From Caenorhabditis elegans (lineage: Eukaryota > Nematoda > Chromadorea > Rhabditida > Rhabditidae): 64,000 bases of DNA. Each line of letters begins with the position of its first letter. Positions within the stretch are counted from its first letter, which is position 1. Position numbers and translations under genes: made by a program. Where the stretch lies: assembly GCF_000002985.6 (NCBI RefSeq), contig NC_003282.8, positions 7,998,001 through 8,062,000 on the forward strand, read 5' to 3'. Below the pieces are notes generated by a model. The model made no database searches and was not told the origin of the DNA. It saw only the letters and a list, made by a program, of their open reading frames with translations. Positions 34,601-47,044 of this stretch are shown piece after piece.

Positions 34601-37600
34601 AGTTTAGGAGGTTTAATGTACTAAGACTCTTAGGGCTCCTTACAGGAATTTGGTGATAAAAAATGAAAAGAAAGAACCTTAGAAGATCAAAGGTGGACAA
34701 ATACAAAATATTGCACCAGTTTGTTCTATGATAGTGAAGAAGTCCTGAAGGATTACCTGGTAACGAAAAAAGACTTTAACATGCAATGTTTCAGCTATTC
34801 TTTAATGGCCAGCTTCTTTGTGAGTTTCTCAGTTAACAATTAGGATAAAAACTTTTGGGAATTCCACCTTTTCTGACACTATTTTCGAGAACAACGAGAA
34901 ATCTGCTTTTGTCAAAAACACGAAAAACGTAAAAAAAAGAAGTGAGTCCTGTCTAGTGTCAGATTAGAATTTAAAACTAATGTCAGTCTCCTAGGAGAAA
35001 ACTGAAAACTGAGCCAATTTTCCTTATTTAATACTCTTTTGAAATAGTTAACTGCTGACAGATAAGTTCAAAATGTCCTGTTTTGTGTTCATTCCTATTT
35101 TGTGACTATCAGTTTAATTCGTCGTATCCTGCTTTTTTATGAAAAAAAGAAAGATGATGACAACCTGACTTTTCCCGGAGATTGTGAAATGACGTCAGAC
35201 TTTCTGAACTATTGTACATTCCACAGTTTCTTTTTCTTTTTTCTTGATTTAAAGATCGTTTGATAAGTTGCAGCGACTTCTTCATAAATTAAAAATAAAA
35301 ATTGGGGATTTGTAGGAATAGCTATTTTATTTCCGATCTCGACGATCAACTGATAACGAATTCCGAAAAAAACGAAGACAGAAAAAGAAAAGTTTGATCT
35401 CTCTAATCGTTTGATTTCCGCTTTTCATCATAACGTGTTGCACGTTGTTCAACAATTTAACCTAGTAATATTTATCAACTTTATGAGTCTGAAACTGATC
35501 AAGTTGATATTTTCATGATACTGATGATACACGGGAATGATGATTGGAAAAGGAAAATGCTAAAGTTTGCACATTGGATCAAGTTTGTAATCGAGAAGGT
35601 GGGTCTCTTGATTTTTGAAATTCATTTGTTTAGTTTTAAGAATCATACAAAGAACAATATAATGACGCTTTGGCATACATCAAGGTGTAGTAAAGTTCAA
35701 TTCGTTCATGGAAAACTGTAGTAGGAAAATAAAATTTTCCAAATTAAAAAAAATAGGATAAAAGGAACTGATAGGTTTCTCATAGCAATTGACTTAAAAC
35801 TAGAAACTAATAGAAAGTGTGTGAATTGGCAATTGGTTAAAAATCACTTTATCTTTAATTATAAGCTGCTTTAATTATGAGTAAACCAATTAATCAATGA
35901 GTATTTTTTATGTATATTAACCCAAAAAACCCAAAAAATTTCAAACCCAAAAAAATTTGAATAATAACTCAAAATTCGAAGACAACAAATAATTTTCAAA
36001 AAGAAAATGAACATTGCTGAAGGAAATGAGTCATGTGCAGGGGAACGTAGCAATCGAACAATATTATTAGTTCAATCGAAAGTCAGTTGCCTCTTTTCCT
36101 ATCACACACAATCAAACGCATCAAGAATACAAAAAAATTCTCTGGAACGCTGTTCCTTACAATATTTTATCTCAATTCTCTAACAGAAAAAACCGAAAAA
36201 GTACAAAAAATTCCCACGCGATTTCAAAAACTCTATTGAATCCGTATTCTATTCATCTGCAACTCTTGCCACGTCACCAGATATCTCTCTGAAAATCAAA
36301 AAATTAAAAAAGGAAATGTTTCAAAGATTACGCCAAGTGACGAAAAAGGAATAAAAGTTGAAAAAGAATGACGAAAAATCGGGGAAGAGCACTTCCAAAA
36401 ATCGTAAACTTTAATGATAACGATGAGAATTTGTAAGAGGGTGTGAGAATTAGACGATGCAAATAGTCTGGAGAGAGAATAAAAAATAAAACAAGATTTT
36501 GGAAATTCACCGATTGATATGAGTCATAGAAACATGATAATATGTCGAACACGATTGTGATTTTTGCTTTCATACGAAAATTATATGACATCAATAAAAA
36601 AAAGTGATATTTAATTTATGAAATTGATAATATTATATTGTAATTTTTCAAATTTTAGTAACATGTACTTAAAAGCGTACCTATTTATTCAAAAGGGTTT
36701 CGACACGAACAAATATTGCAGTAACATTACTCTTTCATTTTTTCTTCTTCCAAAAATAAAAATTAAAACATTGGACAATTAGAAGAAGAATTGGTCTTCA
36801 GAAATATCAAGAAGGCTACCAAGAACGTTTTTCCGCACCGAGTCACCCATCAAAATAAATGCACTTGTATTATTGTAGGTTCAGTTAAAAGTTTCATCAA
36901 ACTGCAAATTTACGATAATTTTTCTCTGATTCCCAGAATCAAAATTTTCAATTTTTCCTAAGGGAAAACTGCAATTTGGTTTCAGGGCAAATTAAAAAAA
37001 TAAAAGTAATAGTTTTAAATTTAAAAGGTTTTCGATGGATCTCTTTAATCAATCGCAAATCAAAATGAGAACACAACAGAAAATTGAGCATCTCAATTTT
37101 TTCATCATCTATCCGAACCGGTGTCTCTTTGTGTTTGGGAGTATTGAGTGCTCAGGAATTGCAAGAGGTTTGAGAGAAATGAGCAAAAAGAGATAAACAA
37201 ATAAATGAAAAGGTCGCGGAAAATGAGAAGAAGCGGACACTCTCCGGACACAGTCATCCAAAGGGAACGGAAAAGTTAAAATGGGCGGTGCCAGGAAGAA
37301 TGTTAGATATTGTTGGAATTGAAGAAACTGGGGATGAAAAAGGAAAAATGGTTTGTGTGGAAGGTTGGGGCACACGGTCAGTTGAATCAAAACAATGTGA
37401 GTCACGGGCGCCTATCGAACAGATGATGAGCAAGAAAAAAAGTTTGTTATGAAATTTGTTTGTTTTCTGGATACACAAGCTTTTGGTTTCAACTGAGCAC
37501 GCGAAAAACTCAGCAATGTCCAGAAGTTTTGGGATAAAAACAAGCATGTAGTATAAGGAAGAAATTGGTTGAGGCTTCACGGGCCCTGAGAAATTTCTAG

Positions 37601-40204
37601 CACTGCACCCCCACAGTGTTTAGTTGAAACAAGGGAGAATACATCAAATTATGGATTATATTTACCAACTTCCAAAGTTAAGATAGTGGGAACCAAATTC
37701 TCCTCACTTTTTGAGTGTAAATAATTTTTTGAAAAATTTTACTATAATGCCATAATGCCTTGTTTAAAACTAATTTTCAAAGACTGAAGATGCCAAAAAA
37801 TCAGCTAAAACTGATTTTTCAATAATAATAGAACATTCAAGCATATTTTAATTACATTTTTTAAAACATGACAATAATGAATCATTGAAATAAAATGTTT
37901 ATTTGTGGGCGTAATCGCCTAGATCGTTAAAATGACAATTCTGTGATACTTTGATATTCTTGATATTGTTATCTATTCAAGTAATAGATTTCAAATGTTT
38001 AGAAACACCAATGTAAGACCTTTCTGTTGATTAAATACCTAAACACAGTCCTACAGAAAACACATTAACATCCGCCCACAACTCGTAAAGAATCTCAGTA
38101 ATTTAAGATCATTTTGAGTCTATTTTGTGCAAAACACAACAAAAAACATCCAAATGAAATCATTCAGTGACCATGAACAAATAGTTCAAAAAGTTTTTGC
38201 TGAATCATTCAGAATCTAAACAAATATTTAACTTTTGTATTTTTTAATTTTTGCAATGATCACTTGATAGCTACCCTTGTGATAGAGTATCAATGAAAGA
38301 TCATGCTTCTTCAGCTGAAAAGTAGACAAGTTTGTTAATAAGCTCAGTTTTATAGTTGGCAAATAGTGTATGACAGAAGCAAAGAAAACTGTCTGAATGA
38401 CGATTGTAGAAAATTTCTGAACAATACGGTTTCAACTTTTAAAGATCTTTTTATAGACTAACGTGTTAATCAAATAAAATTAAAAGACCTGTATGTAGAT
38501 TGAAATTGATTTCAAATTGGAAATCAAATCAACATAACATCAAAAAACGAATAAGGAAAATTCAAAGATTCTTGTCCAAAGATGATATTTCCTATTTTCT
38601 CAGTTCTTCTGAGACACAAATGGATAGGTTGACAATGCATCAAATACAGAGACAGTTCTCTTTTTCTCTCTCTTTTCTCGATTGGTTAAGATCAAATCGA
38701 AAGATAAATACAGATCACATGGTCTGCCATGTTTCAACTTTGCAAGATGAAACAAACTACTACTATGACTACTAAAATGAACAACGGAAATGATGATGAG
38801 AGGGTAATGCAAATATTCTTCTTTGCAGGTGATGATAACAAAACTTGAAGTGTGAAAACCTATTAAGTTGAGTGTAGGTGTTTTATTAGACTATGGTTTT
38901 GAATTGGAAAACGTCTGGAAAATTTCAGAACGTTAAGATTTAAAATTAAAAAATTAGGGAAACTAATTTAAAATTAATATATATTTTTGAAATTACTGTT
39001 GCATATTGAGTTTCTGGAGAAGAGCAGTGTGGCACATTTTTTTAGTAATTGTACAAAACTGTCTATTTTAATATGATAATCCAGATTTTATGATTTTGAA
39101 ATAGTGGAAAAAAATTCACACCATCTGAAAATAATATTTTCTTTTGTTGAAAACTTTGAAAAAGACCTCAAACAGTGTCCACAGTTGCCATTTACTGAAA
39201 AACTTTAAACGGTCTGGCATTATTTAAGGTGTTTCAAGCTTTTCGACAAATATTAATATTATTTCCAGATGGAACGAATTTTTTTTTGCGTTCGTTTACA
39301 ATAATAACTCATTTATCAAACTCTAATTAGTTTTTGAATCTATAATAGTATATGCTCATTTAAAATCTGTCAATTGCTAAAACTTTTGAAAAATAAATAT
39401 GAAGAAGCTTTCTGAAAAAAATCTTAGATTGTTCAAAAATAAGAATGCAGCAGCAAAAGTTCAAATTGTGTTGATTTTCCCACAGAAAATGAGGATCAGG
39501 GCGACAAAAAGTGAGTGACAAAAGGTCAAAATGGTGGAATAATTGAGATGACAGACACCGATTATCCATCCGTTGGGATTGGATTCGTATTATGTTTCAG
39601 TTTTTGTGTCATAGTATGTGTACGACAACAAGGTTTCTAGTTTCTATTTTCCTTTCCTTTCACCCCCGATCAACTCAAAATTTTCACATTTCCCCTCAAA
39701 CAAAATGGGTGATGATCTGAAAAGTAACGGAATGTTGAACATATTGAGAAGGGATATCCGGTCGACATTATTTTGATATACTCAAAAACATTGTAGACAT
39801 ACAAACACGAAATATATGGGATTAAATGGACCCAGTTTTTAAATTGTTAGGCATCGGAAACTGAACAAAAATAATTGGGCAATGCTAATCTGCAAATAAA
39901 TAAACTGGAATTGCTGAAAAATGTTGAAAAATGGAACATAAAAAAGAGAAAACAGAAAAGCTAATGAATTTCCATTAAGCCTTTGCTCAAACAGAACAAA
40001 TTCAAATGGAGTTTCAACTTTCAGAGTAGGCATAGTAGAAATGAAATAGGCACGAAGCAGGCCTAAAGCAATTATACGCAGGCAATAAGAAACGACACAG
40101 GAACAAAAACTACAAACTACACAGGCTCGAAAACTATCCCTAATTTTAAATATATTGAAAAAAAGAAAAGCCGAGGAAAATATACAATAAAACAATGCGA
40201 AAAT
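31681..40204. other. Intergenic DNA upstream of nhr-31, no gene supported
   Basis: AT-rich sequence with scattered open frames up to 113 codons (34283-34624) or 98 codons (37109-37405), none with splice logic or family resemblance. Patches less AT-rich than average lie at 32270-32420, 33240-33400 and 37200-37400. This is the left part of a 15.6-kb divergent region between two nuclear receptor genes. Confidence 0.4.
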
Positions 40205-40206
40205 TA

Positions 40207-41108
40207 TTAGGTCTCCAAATAAGTTCCGGGTCAAAAATCATAACTTTTTTCGCCTTTTATCGATTTGTTTGAAATTGTTGGAATTTGTGTTATCAACCAT
40301 GATCTTTCATTTAAAAATGCTCATAAAATTTTTTGACGTCCCCAAGTGTCCTAACTCGGAGCCAATTTTTCAGCCATTTTTCCGATCTCGCTTTTTTGCA
40401 GCTTTGAAGTGAGGTTTGTGTGCGGATTTTTGTTTGTTCAGAATACATTGTAAGAAAACAACAAAAGTTTGGAAGAATTCCGTCCAAAAAAAAAATTTTT
40501 TTTTGATAGATCGTCAAAAAAAAAACCTCAAAAATTTTTTTTTCGAAAATTCTTGATTTTTGTACAAAAAGGATGTAACCAAGTGTAAAGTATTTTTACA
40601 CATACAAAACTTTTCAAATTAGTTCGATACACTGAAATGATAATAGAAAATATAATTTTTTCGGAGAATTTTTGAGTTTTTGAGTATTTCTCGAGATTCA
40701 AATTGCAAACTCAAATGTCTCTTATGTGTAAAAATAGTTTACACATGAGTTTACATATGAAAATCAAGAATTTTCGAAAAAAAAATTTTTGAACTTTTTT
40801 TGACGATCTACCAAAAAAAAATTTTTTGGACGGATTTTTTTCCAAACTTTCGTTGTTTTCTTACAATGTATTTTGAACAAAGCAAAATCCGCACACAAAC
40901 CTTAATTCAAAGCTGCAAAGCAGCGAGATCAGAAAAATGTCTGAAAAAATTGGCTCCGGGTTAGGGCAGTTCGGGTGGTCAAAAAATTTTGTGAGCATTT
41001 TAAAATGAAAGATCATGGTTGATAACATAAATTCCCACAATTTCAAAAAAATCGATAAAAGGCGAAAAAAGTTATGATTTTTGACCCGGAACTTATTTGT
41101 AGACCTAA
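40207..41108. mobile_element. Mariner-like fold-back element (902 bp), non-autonomous
   Basis: The two ends are inverted: TTAGGTCTCCAAATAAGTTC on the left and TTAGGTCTACAAATAAGTTC read from the right, both followed by CGGGTCAAAAATCATAAC. TA occurs immediately outside both ends (40205-40206 and 41109-41110), the target duplication of Tc1/mariner elements. Arms of about 400 bp are inverted copies, with scattered mismatches (for example AACTCGGAGCC against AACCCGGAGCC), around a unique centre of about 100 bp. No transposase frame remains. TTAGG ends also fit mariner elements. Confidence 0.85.
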
Positions 41109-41110
41109 TA

Positions 41111-43323
41111 CAAGATTACAAATTTTAATTTTGAAAATTTCCAGATTTACTATTAGATGGAAAAAGCGTTAGAAAATTTGACAATTTATTCATAAGTCCA
41201 TAAAGCCTGTAAAGGAAAAGTCAGGTAATCTACCAGAAAAAGTGTCTTTCCACTTCAGAATCTATTTTTAAAGAAAACATTTTGTTACCTTTGCGAGAAT
41301 TCAATTTTGAAAAGTAAAAAACAATATGTTTTGATATACCACGCCAGACTATGAATAATAATAGGAATATGTTTCAAGCATTTTTTGAAAGATAAACAAA
41401 TAAAACCATTTTTCTTCCAACACAACAATACAATTCACAAACACTTTCTAGAAATCTTTTGAAAAGTCTATTCAAAAAAAATTGGGGAAGAAATAATATT
41501 TTTATTTACAAAAAATATAGTTCATCTCCTTTTATAACTCGAAAAATTGGTACTTTGATTCATCCGATTTCATGTTTCTTTGGAGGGGTTTAAATTTATA
41601 CATGACTACTGAACCGTTCAATTGAAATCCTGTGGTAGATCAAAAAAGGAGTAACTTGATAAAATCACGTCACCGTCATTTTGCAAAAAACATTTTTGAA
41701 GCTGTGCTTGTTGCAATTTTTTAGTTTCATCGCAAAACTTTGAGAAACAATGCACTGGTAGATCAAAAAATGTGAGAAACAAACTTCACGCCATTGGAAA
41801 AAAAGAGGTGAGGGAGGTATAAACTCGTTGTATATGTGCATTGGAAACTGCAAAAATAGAAAGAAAAAGGAAGAAAAAAAAGAGTGGGTCTGGGTGAATG
41901 CACCTCAGGTGGCTGCTGCTGGCTCCGAGAGCATTATTTTTTGAGCTTGGGGAAAAGAGAAAAAGAGTAAGACGTCTCCGAAATTTGTATATTCCAAAAA
42001 AATATAGTGAAAAAATAATTTTAAAAAATGAGCGGAAGAACACGTTGGAAAGCAACAATTAATTCTCGAGAGCACCAGAAAATGATTTGAAATTACTATA
42101 AAAAGTAACTTTAAATTGAAGGATGTGGTCTGATTTGTAACGATTTATCCTTTCTGAGCAAATACAAAATGGTATTAGCTGAAAATTGGTTAAATCAAGA
42201 AATTCTTAGTCGAAAACTGTAACGCAAAATTAAATATATTCTTCTTTGAATCAAAAATTAATTACATTTTTCCTGAAACCCCTTACCAAGAAGTAACAAT
42301 GCCGAAGCACATTTTGAGAGGAAAATTTGAAAGAAAAACTGAAAGAATTGAACGCAAGGTTTTTGTTTATTTATATATTTATCAATAAAAAAAGGAACAA
42401 ATTAATTTTTTAGGTGCCAAACTACAATATGAAGGCAGTAATTTTTTCACAAAAAAACTTTTTGTGTACTTCAGAACACAAACAGAGTCGGTTAATTTAC
42501 AATTATTATTACATTGAACATGCTCATCAGCAGATAAAACAGATTAATAATATTGTGTAATCTTAATCTCGTGTGAAAAATAAACAAAATTCGGCCATAA
42601 AAAGGACACCATTGAATGGCTCCGGAAGATAAACGGAGCCCCCACGACGGCTTCTCAGATTTCTAAAATTCTGCGCCTCTAAGTCTTTCACACTATTTTT
42701 TTTGTTTAGCTAGCCAGAAGCGTGAAGATGTAAATGCAGAAATACGCAATGCGTGTTGGCAAAAAATAAAATAAAAAGAGAAAAAAGGAAAGGAAAGGCC
42801 TTCAATGTTTTAGGAAATCCGAGAGATTGAGAGATAGAGAGACGAAAAGATGCATTCATTCCACGTCTGGGTCCCTAGTAAAAGATGTGCTCTTTTCTCT
42901 CAATTATATGCTTGCTTCTGCCTTTTTTCCCTTTTCAAATGGTCCCAGACGACGTTGAATGAAAGAAAAAATATGAGAGAAACAGAGAAGAAACGTCTAT
43001 TTTTTGCATCTTTTGAGCATTTAGAGCAACTTTTCCTTTTCCTGAGAATATATTCAAAGAAGTAAGAAAAGAAAGGGTTAATGTCCTTCATCTCTCATTC
43101 TGTGGCTAAGCCTTCATGATGAATCAGTAGGCACACTTCAGGTTTTCGACGGGAATTCTTATCGCTTTTTTGAATCTTTCTTTTTTATTCTCTTTTTGTG
43201 TTTCCATTTTTGAAACTGATATCTGTGTATTTTTAGCGCAGCGTACGGAAACAATATTGAGATAGAAAAAAGGTTTAAAGGTGCCCTAGTGGGAATTGGT
43301 CAAAATAATTGTTTTTACTTCAT
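41111..43323. other. Intergenic DNA between two repeat elements
   Basis: No gene is supported. A short frame at about 42301-42360 (MPKHILRGKFERKTERIERK) ends at a GTTTTT and is followed by TTTTTTAG at about 42412, but the continuation is low-complexity and ends soon. The stretch 42600-42730 is less AT-rich than its surroundings and may be a repeat fragment. Confidence 0.35.
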
Positions 43324-43565
43324 CATTGTAAGACTACGAACATATGTACAAAAATTCTTCGAATTTTTGAAACTCCCAATTTTTATTGAAACTGGCAACT
43401 TGCAAAAAGTTCGACTAGCAGTGTTGAAATGGGGGGTTGAAATTACGACCTTTCTAAAATTTTTTTGATTTTTCAGAACAGCTTGGCAAAGTTTTGGAAA
43501 ATTTTCAAAAAATTGATATCTTCGAAAAATTTTAAGCATTTTTGAACGCTCGCAGTCCTACAATG
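43324..43565. repeat. Inverted-repeat element, probably a MITE fragment (242 bp)
   Basis: The left end reads CATTGTAAGACTACGAAC and the right end, on the other strand, CATTGTAGGACTGCGAGC. Both continue into CAAAAAT and TCGAA words. The interior is T/A-rich with GGCAACTTGC and CTTGGCAAAG. No clear target duplication is visible. Confidence 0.6.
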
Positions 43566-46500
43566 TTGAAAAAAAGATAAAATATTTTAAATAAGGATGT
43601 GCGGAAAATTTGGTAACTCAGGATGCTTTTTTGCCTAAAATTGACAAAATGAAAAGGCTTACAATTAGCACAGAGATTTTGATTCATTTTAATTCTAATC
43701 AATTTTTGAATAATGTGGAATTCTCGAAAAAAACAATGTCATGCTATCTTATTTGAATTTTCAGATTAAAATCAATAGCTTTTTAGGTTTAACAACATTT
43801 CTACATATTTTTCAAAAAAATTCAAATTTCTGCGCTTGATGCCAAAATTTTTGGCAGCCCGCCACAAAGCTCTGCATCCAACTTTTAACTGTAACTTAAC
43901 TAAATTCTAATTCTAAATTTCCGTATAAACTTTGCAATATCTATTGCCGATAAAGGTCCACAAAAACCATTCTGTCTAATATGTTTCAAAAATGTCAAGT
44001 TCACTCTAGTACAAAAACCATTTTAATCTATAATCTGATTTGTTAAGCTGATACCTCTTGTAAACATGCGTGAAATCTGACAAAAGACCCTCAACAAACT
44101 ATGCGTTGTCAATGAAAAACTGAAGAGAGGAATAAGAGAGTGAGAAAGGATAGATGTGTCCGAATCGGCAACCGGTTTTACAAAAACATTTCGATGAAAC
44201 ACGAGAAAATCCGTCCATTTTTTATGCTATTGGTGGTAGTGGCAACGGGACGCTGATTTACGAGACAAACCGTCAATAAGCAGAAAATATTGATGAGGCG
44301 AAACATTTCAGAGAACGAACGGTTAAGTTTAAAAAAAAAGATTGTATGAAGAGGGTTAAAGAGAGACTGAACTAGTTGTAAACGATAAAAAACTTTGCAG
44401 AAAAATAACGTCATCAGTAGGTGATTTATTCGGTCGAACGATAATGGAAAGGAGGAGGGTTTGTGGTAAAAATTGGGAGAATTGATCTATGACAGAATTG
44501 AAATAAAATGAGTAAACTGAATTTTATGTGGTCTCCAGTATTCCTCTGAATGACATCATTATACTGTAGATCTGATGGAAGATACATCATAAGTACCTCG
44601 TTTATTCATGTAGTATCGGATTTTCAAAACGGTTTTTAGTAAAATAAACGGAGGATATTCAATAAAATAAAATTTGTAGACAGAAACCAGAGAATATGGA
44701 CATAAGAATAAAACCTGAACTACAAAATTTCGTGATAATCGATATAAAAAAAGTTGTTTATTTTTTCACATTGTTTAATACTCGGATATCCTGGAAGCAA
44801 CATTCCGTAAGCTTCTGTTAAATTAATAATCTGAAATCTTCAAATATCTGGAATTTCACGGAAACGGTAGTCTATTACATTTTTCTTGTTCTTAAACCTA
44901 ATTATAGTCATGAATATATCTTGATCTATGTTTATTTTCCTATCATTTCATTATCAATCAAGCAATAATTCTCTGAATTGAACCGAGTCCACTTCATAGA
45001 ATAATCAACATTTCCAAATAGAAATAAATAACAAAAAATTGAAACCTTGATCTGTTTGACCTAATGATGAGTTCAATGATAAAACGATGAAGAATGAGAG
45101 AGTGGAACCAACGTGATTTTGATTAAACTGATCACAACTGTAAAATGAGGGACTTATCTGTAGTTTTGATCGAATATTTTTGTTTTCAATTTTTTTTAAA
45201 ATTCCACTCTGTTTCAATTACAGTGTAATAAATAATTTTCGCTTCTTCAACTATGCGAGATTACATCTTCGTGGCATTTTCCTATTTTCAGAGGTAAACA
45301 AAAGGGTAAAAAATCAATTTTGCAAATTGGTCATTGTTTCGTTTCTGCATAAAAATTTAAAGTGAAAAAACGTAGATATTGGCTAAATACTAAGTAGCAA
45401 GGTACCATAATTTTTGTTCCGCCTCCAGTTTGATTAATATTTTTACATTATGTACATCTGAAATGGAAAGAATTACAAATTTCCAGATACCTCTCGTCCC
45501 TTCACTCTAAAGTGTACCAGTTCCAGATATTACAACTTGTTCGGAATTCTGAAACATTTTATTTTAATAACACAATAATTTGTGAATAAACACAAACTTC
45601 TGCCGACAATCGTTACACGCTTGATCTTTTGCAGGCTGCCATCATACAGACAAACAAGACTATTTTTCTGCAAAAACTGTTTGAAAATGCGCTGTAAACT
45701 TATCAATCAAATCAAGTTTCAACCTATCCGACTGATTTTTTGATTTTCGTCCCAGAACCTGCATAAGAATTTTTTTAAAAACACTGAAGATCATAGGTTT
45801 TGAGTGTTTCAAACTACAAAAGATCATCATTTTTTTCCGCGCCCTTTTCTCTAGATTCTAGAAATATTCACCAGAAAACCCGCTTTTCCGATCAAAATTC
45901 AAATCATCAAGAAACCATGTTCTGACCTTTTTCCAGCTGAGTGATTAACACTGTTAAATCATAGTTCAAACAATCTCCAATCATATCTCGACATTTAAGA
46001 TGATAGCCTCACAGTTTGAAACAGATCGCCTTTTTATACGAAATTCGAGGGAAAGGGGTTTCGAATCTTGAACAGATGACGTCATTGGTATTTAGCTTCA
46101 ATTGGACAGACTGATCTGAATATTTTATAAATGTATTCTGATTTTTTTTCATAAAATATAACTACTACTAATCTCAACAGTTAACAAGAATTTTGAGAAT
46201 CAATCGCTGTAATAAACCAATCATAACTCTACAATATTTTAATTTTTGAACAACGTTCAATAACCAGAATACTGGATGTGATGTGGTGCTTTGCAAATAA
46301 CTTTTCTCAAAAAAAATTACAGACGGTTTGATAGTTGGCATTGTAATCACACTCAAGTATTAAATAGATTATTAAAAAACTTTTTAAAAACCATCATTTT
46401 ATTTTATAATTTTTCACTCATTTTTATTTCAAAAATCGGATCAATTGAAATATCCGGAACAAAAGTATTAAAAAATTTAAGCTTGCATATTTTTGACTCT

Positions 46501-47044
46501 TGTTGCTGATATTTCTGTAAAAGGGCAGTCAAACGTATCTAAATCCCGTTTTTTCTTCAAAATATGACTGAAAAAAGATGACTGATGGCAACACTAACTG
46601 TGTTTAAAATATTTTTAAAAATGTACCGAGAATTTATAAGCGATTCGAAATGTTCGTTCAATGATTATGATATTTATCAAACAAGAATTAAAGTTCAAAC
46701 AGTCACTCTATTATTTTGATAAGATAATCTCCTGAGTAGAAGGCATCTCGACAGTCCGGTACTTGTGAACCTATTTGATCAGTCAACGTCATTCATTCCT
46801 TTTTTCATTCATGTCAATTCACCCGTATCTTATCCATTTCTATCTGAACTTCCGAGGCACTTTCTATTTTTATTCCTTTAAGAAGGACTTATTATTTAGA
46901 TGAAGTGACGAAGGAAATAAAAACAGATCAGAGATTATTTGTAGAGAAAAAGAGGGAAAAAAGAAAATAAATGTAGTAACTATGGAAACCAAAAGAGAAT
47001 ATAATCTGTGAGCTCGCGGAGCACAGAGCTCACTTTATCAACTG
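43566..47044. other. Upstream DNA of the second nuclear receptor gene
   Basis: AT-rich, no gene supported. The stretch 46980-47044 just before the ATG has GAGCTCGCGGAGCACAGAGCTC, partly self-complementary, and is likely the proximal promoter or leader. One plus-strand CTGTTTCA word is at 45209-45216, and its reverse complement is at about 46017-46024. Confidence 0.4.
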
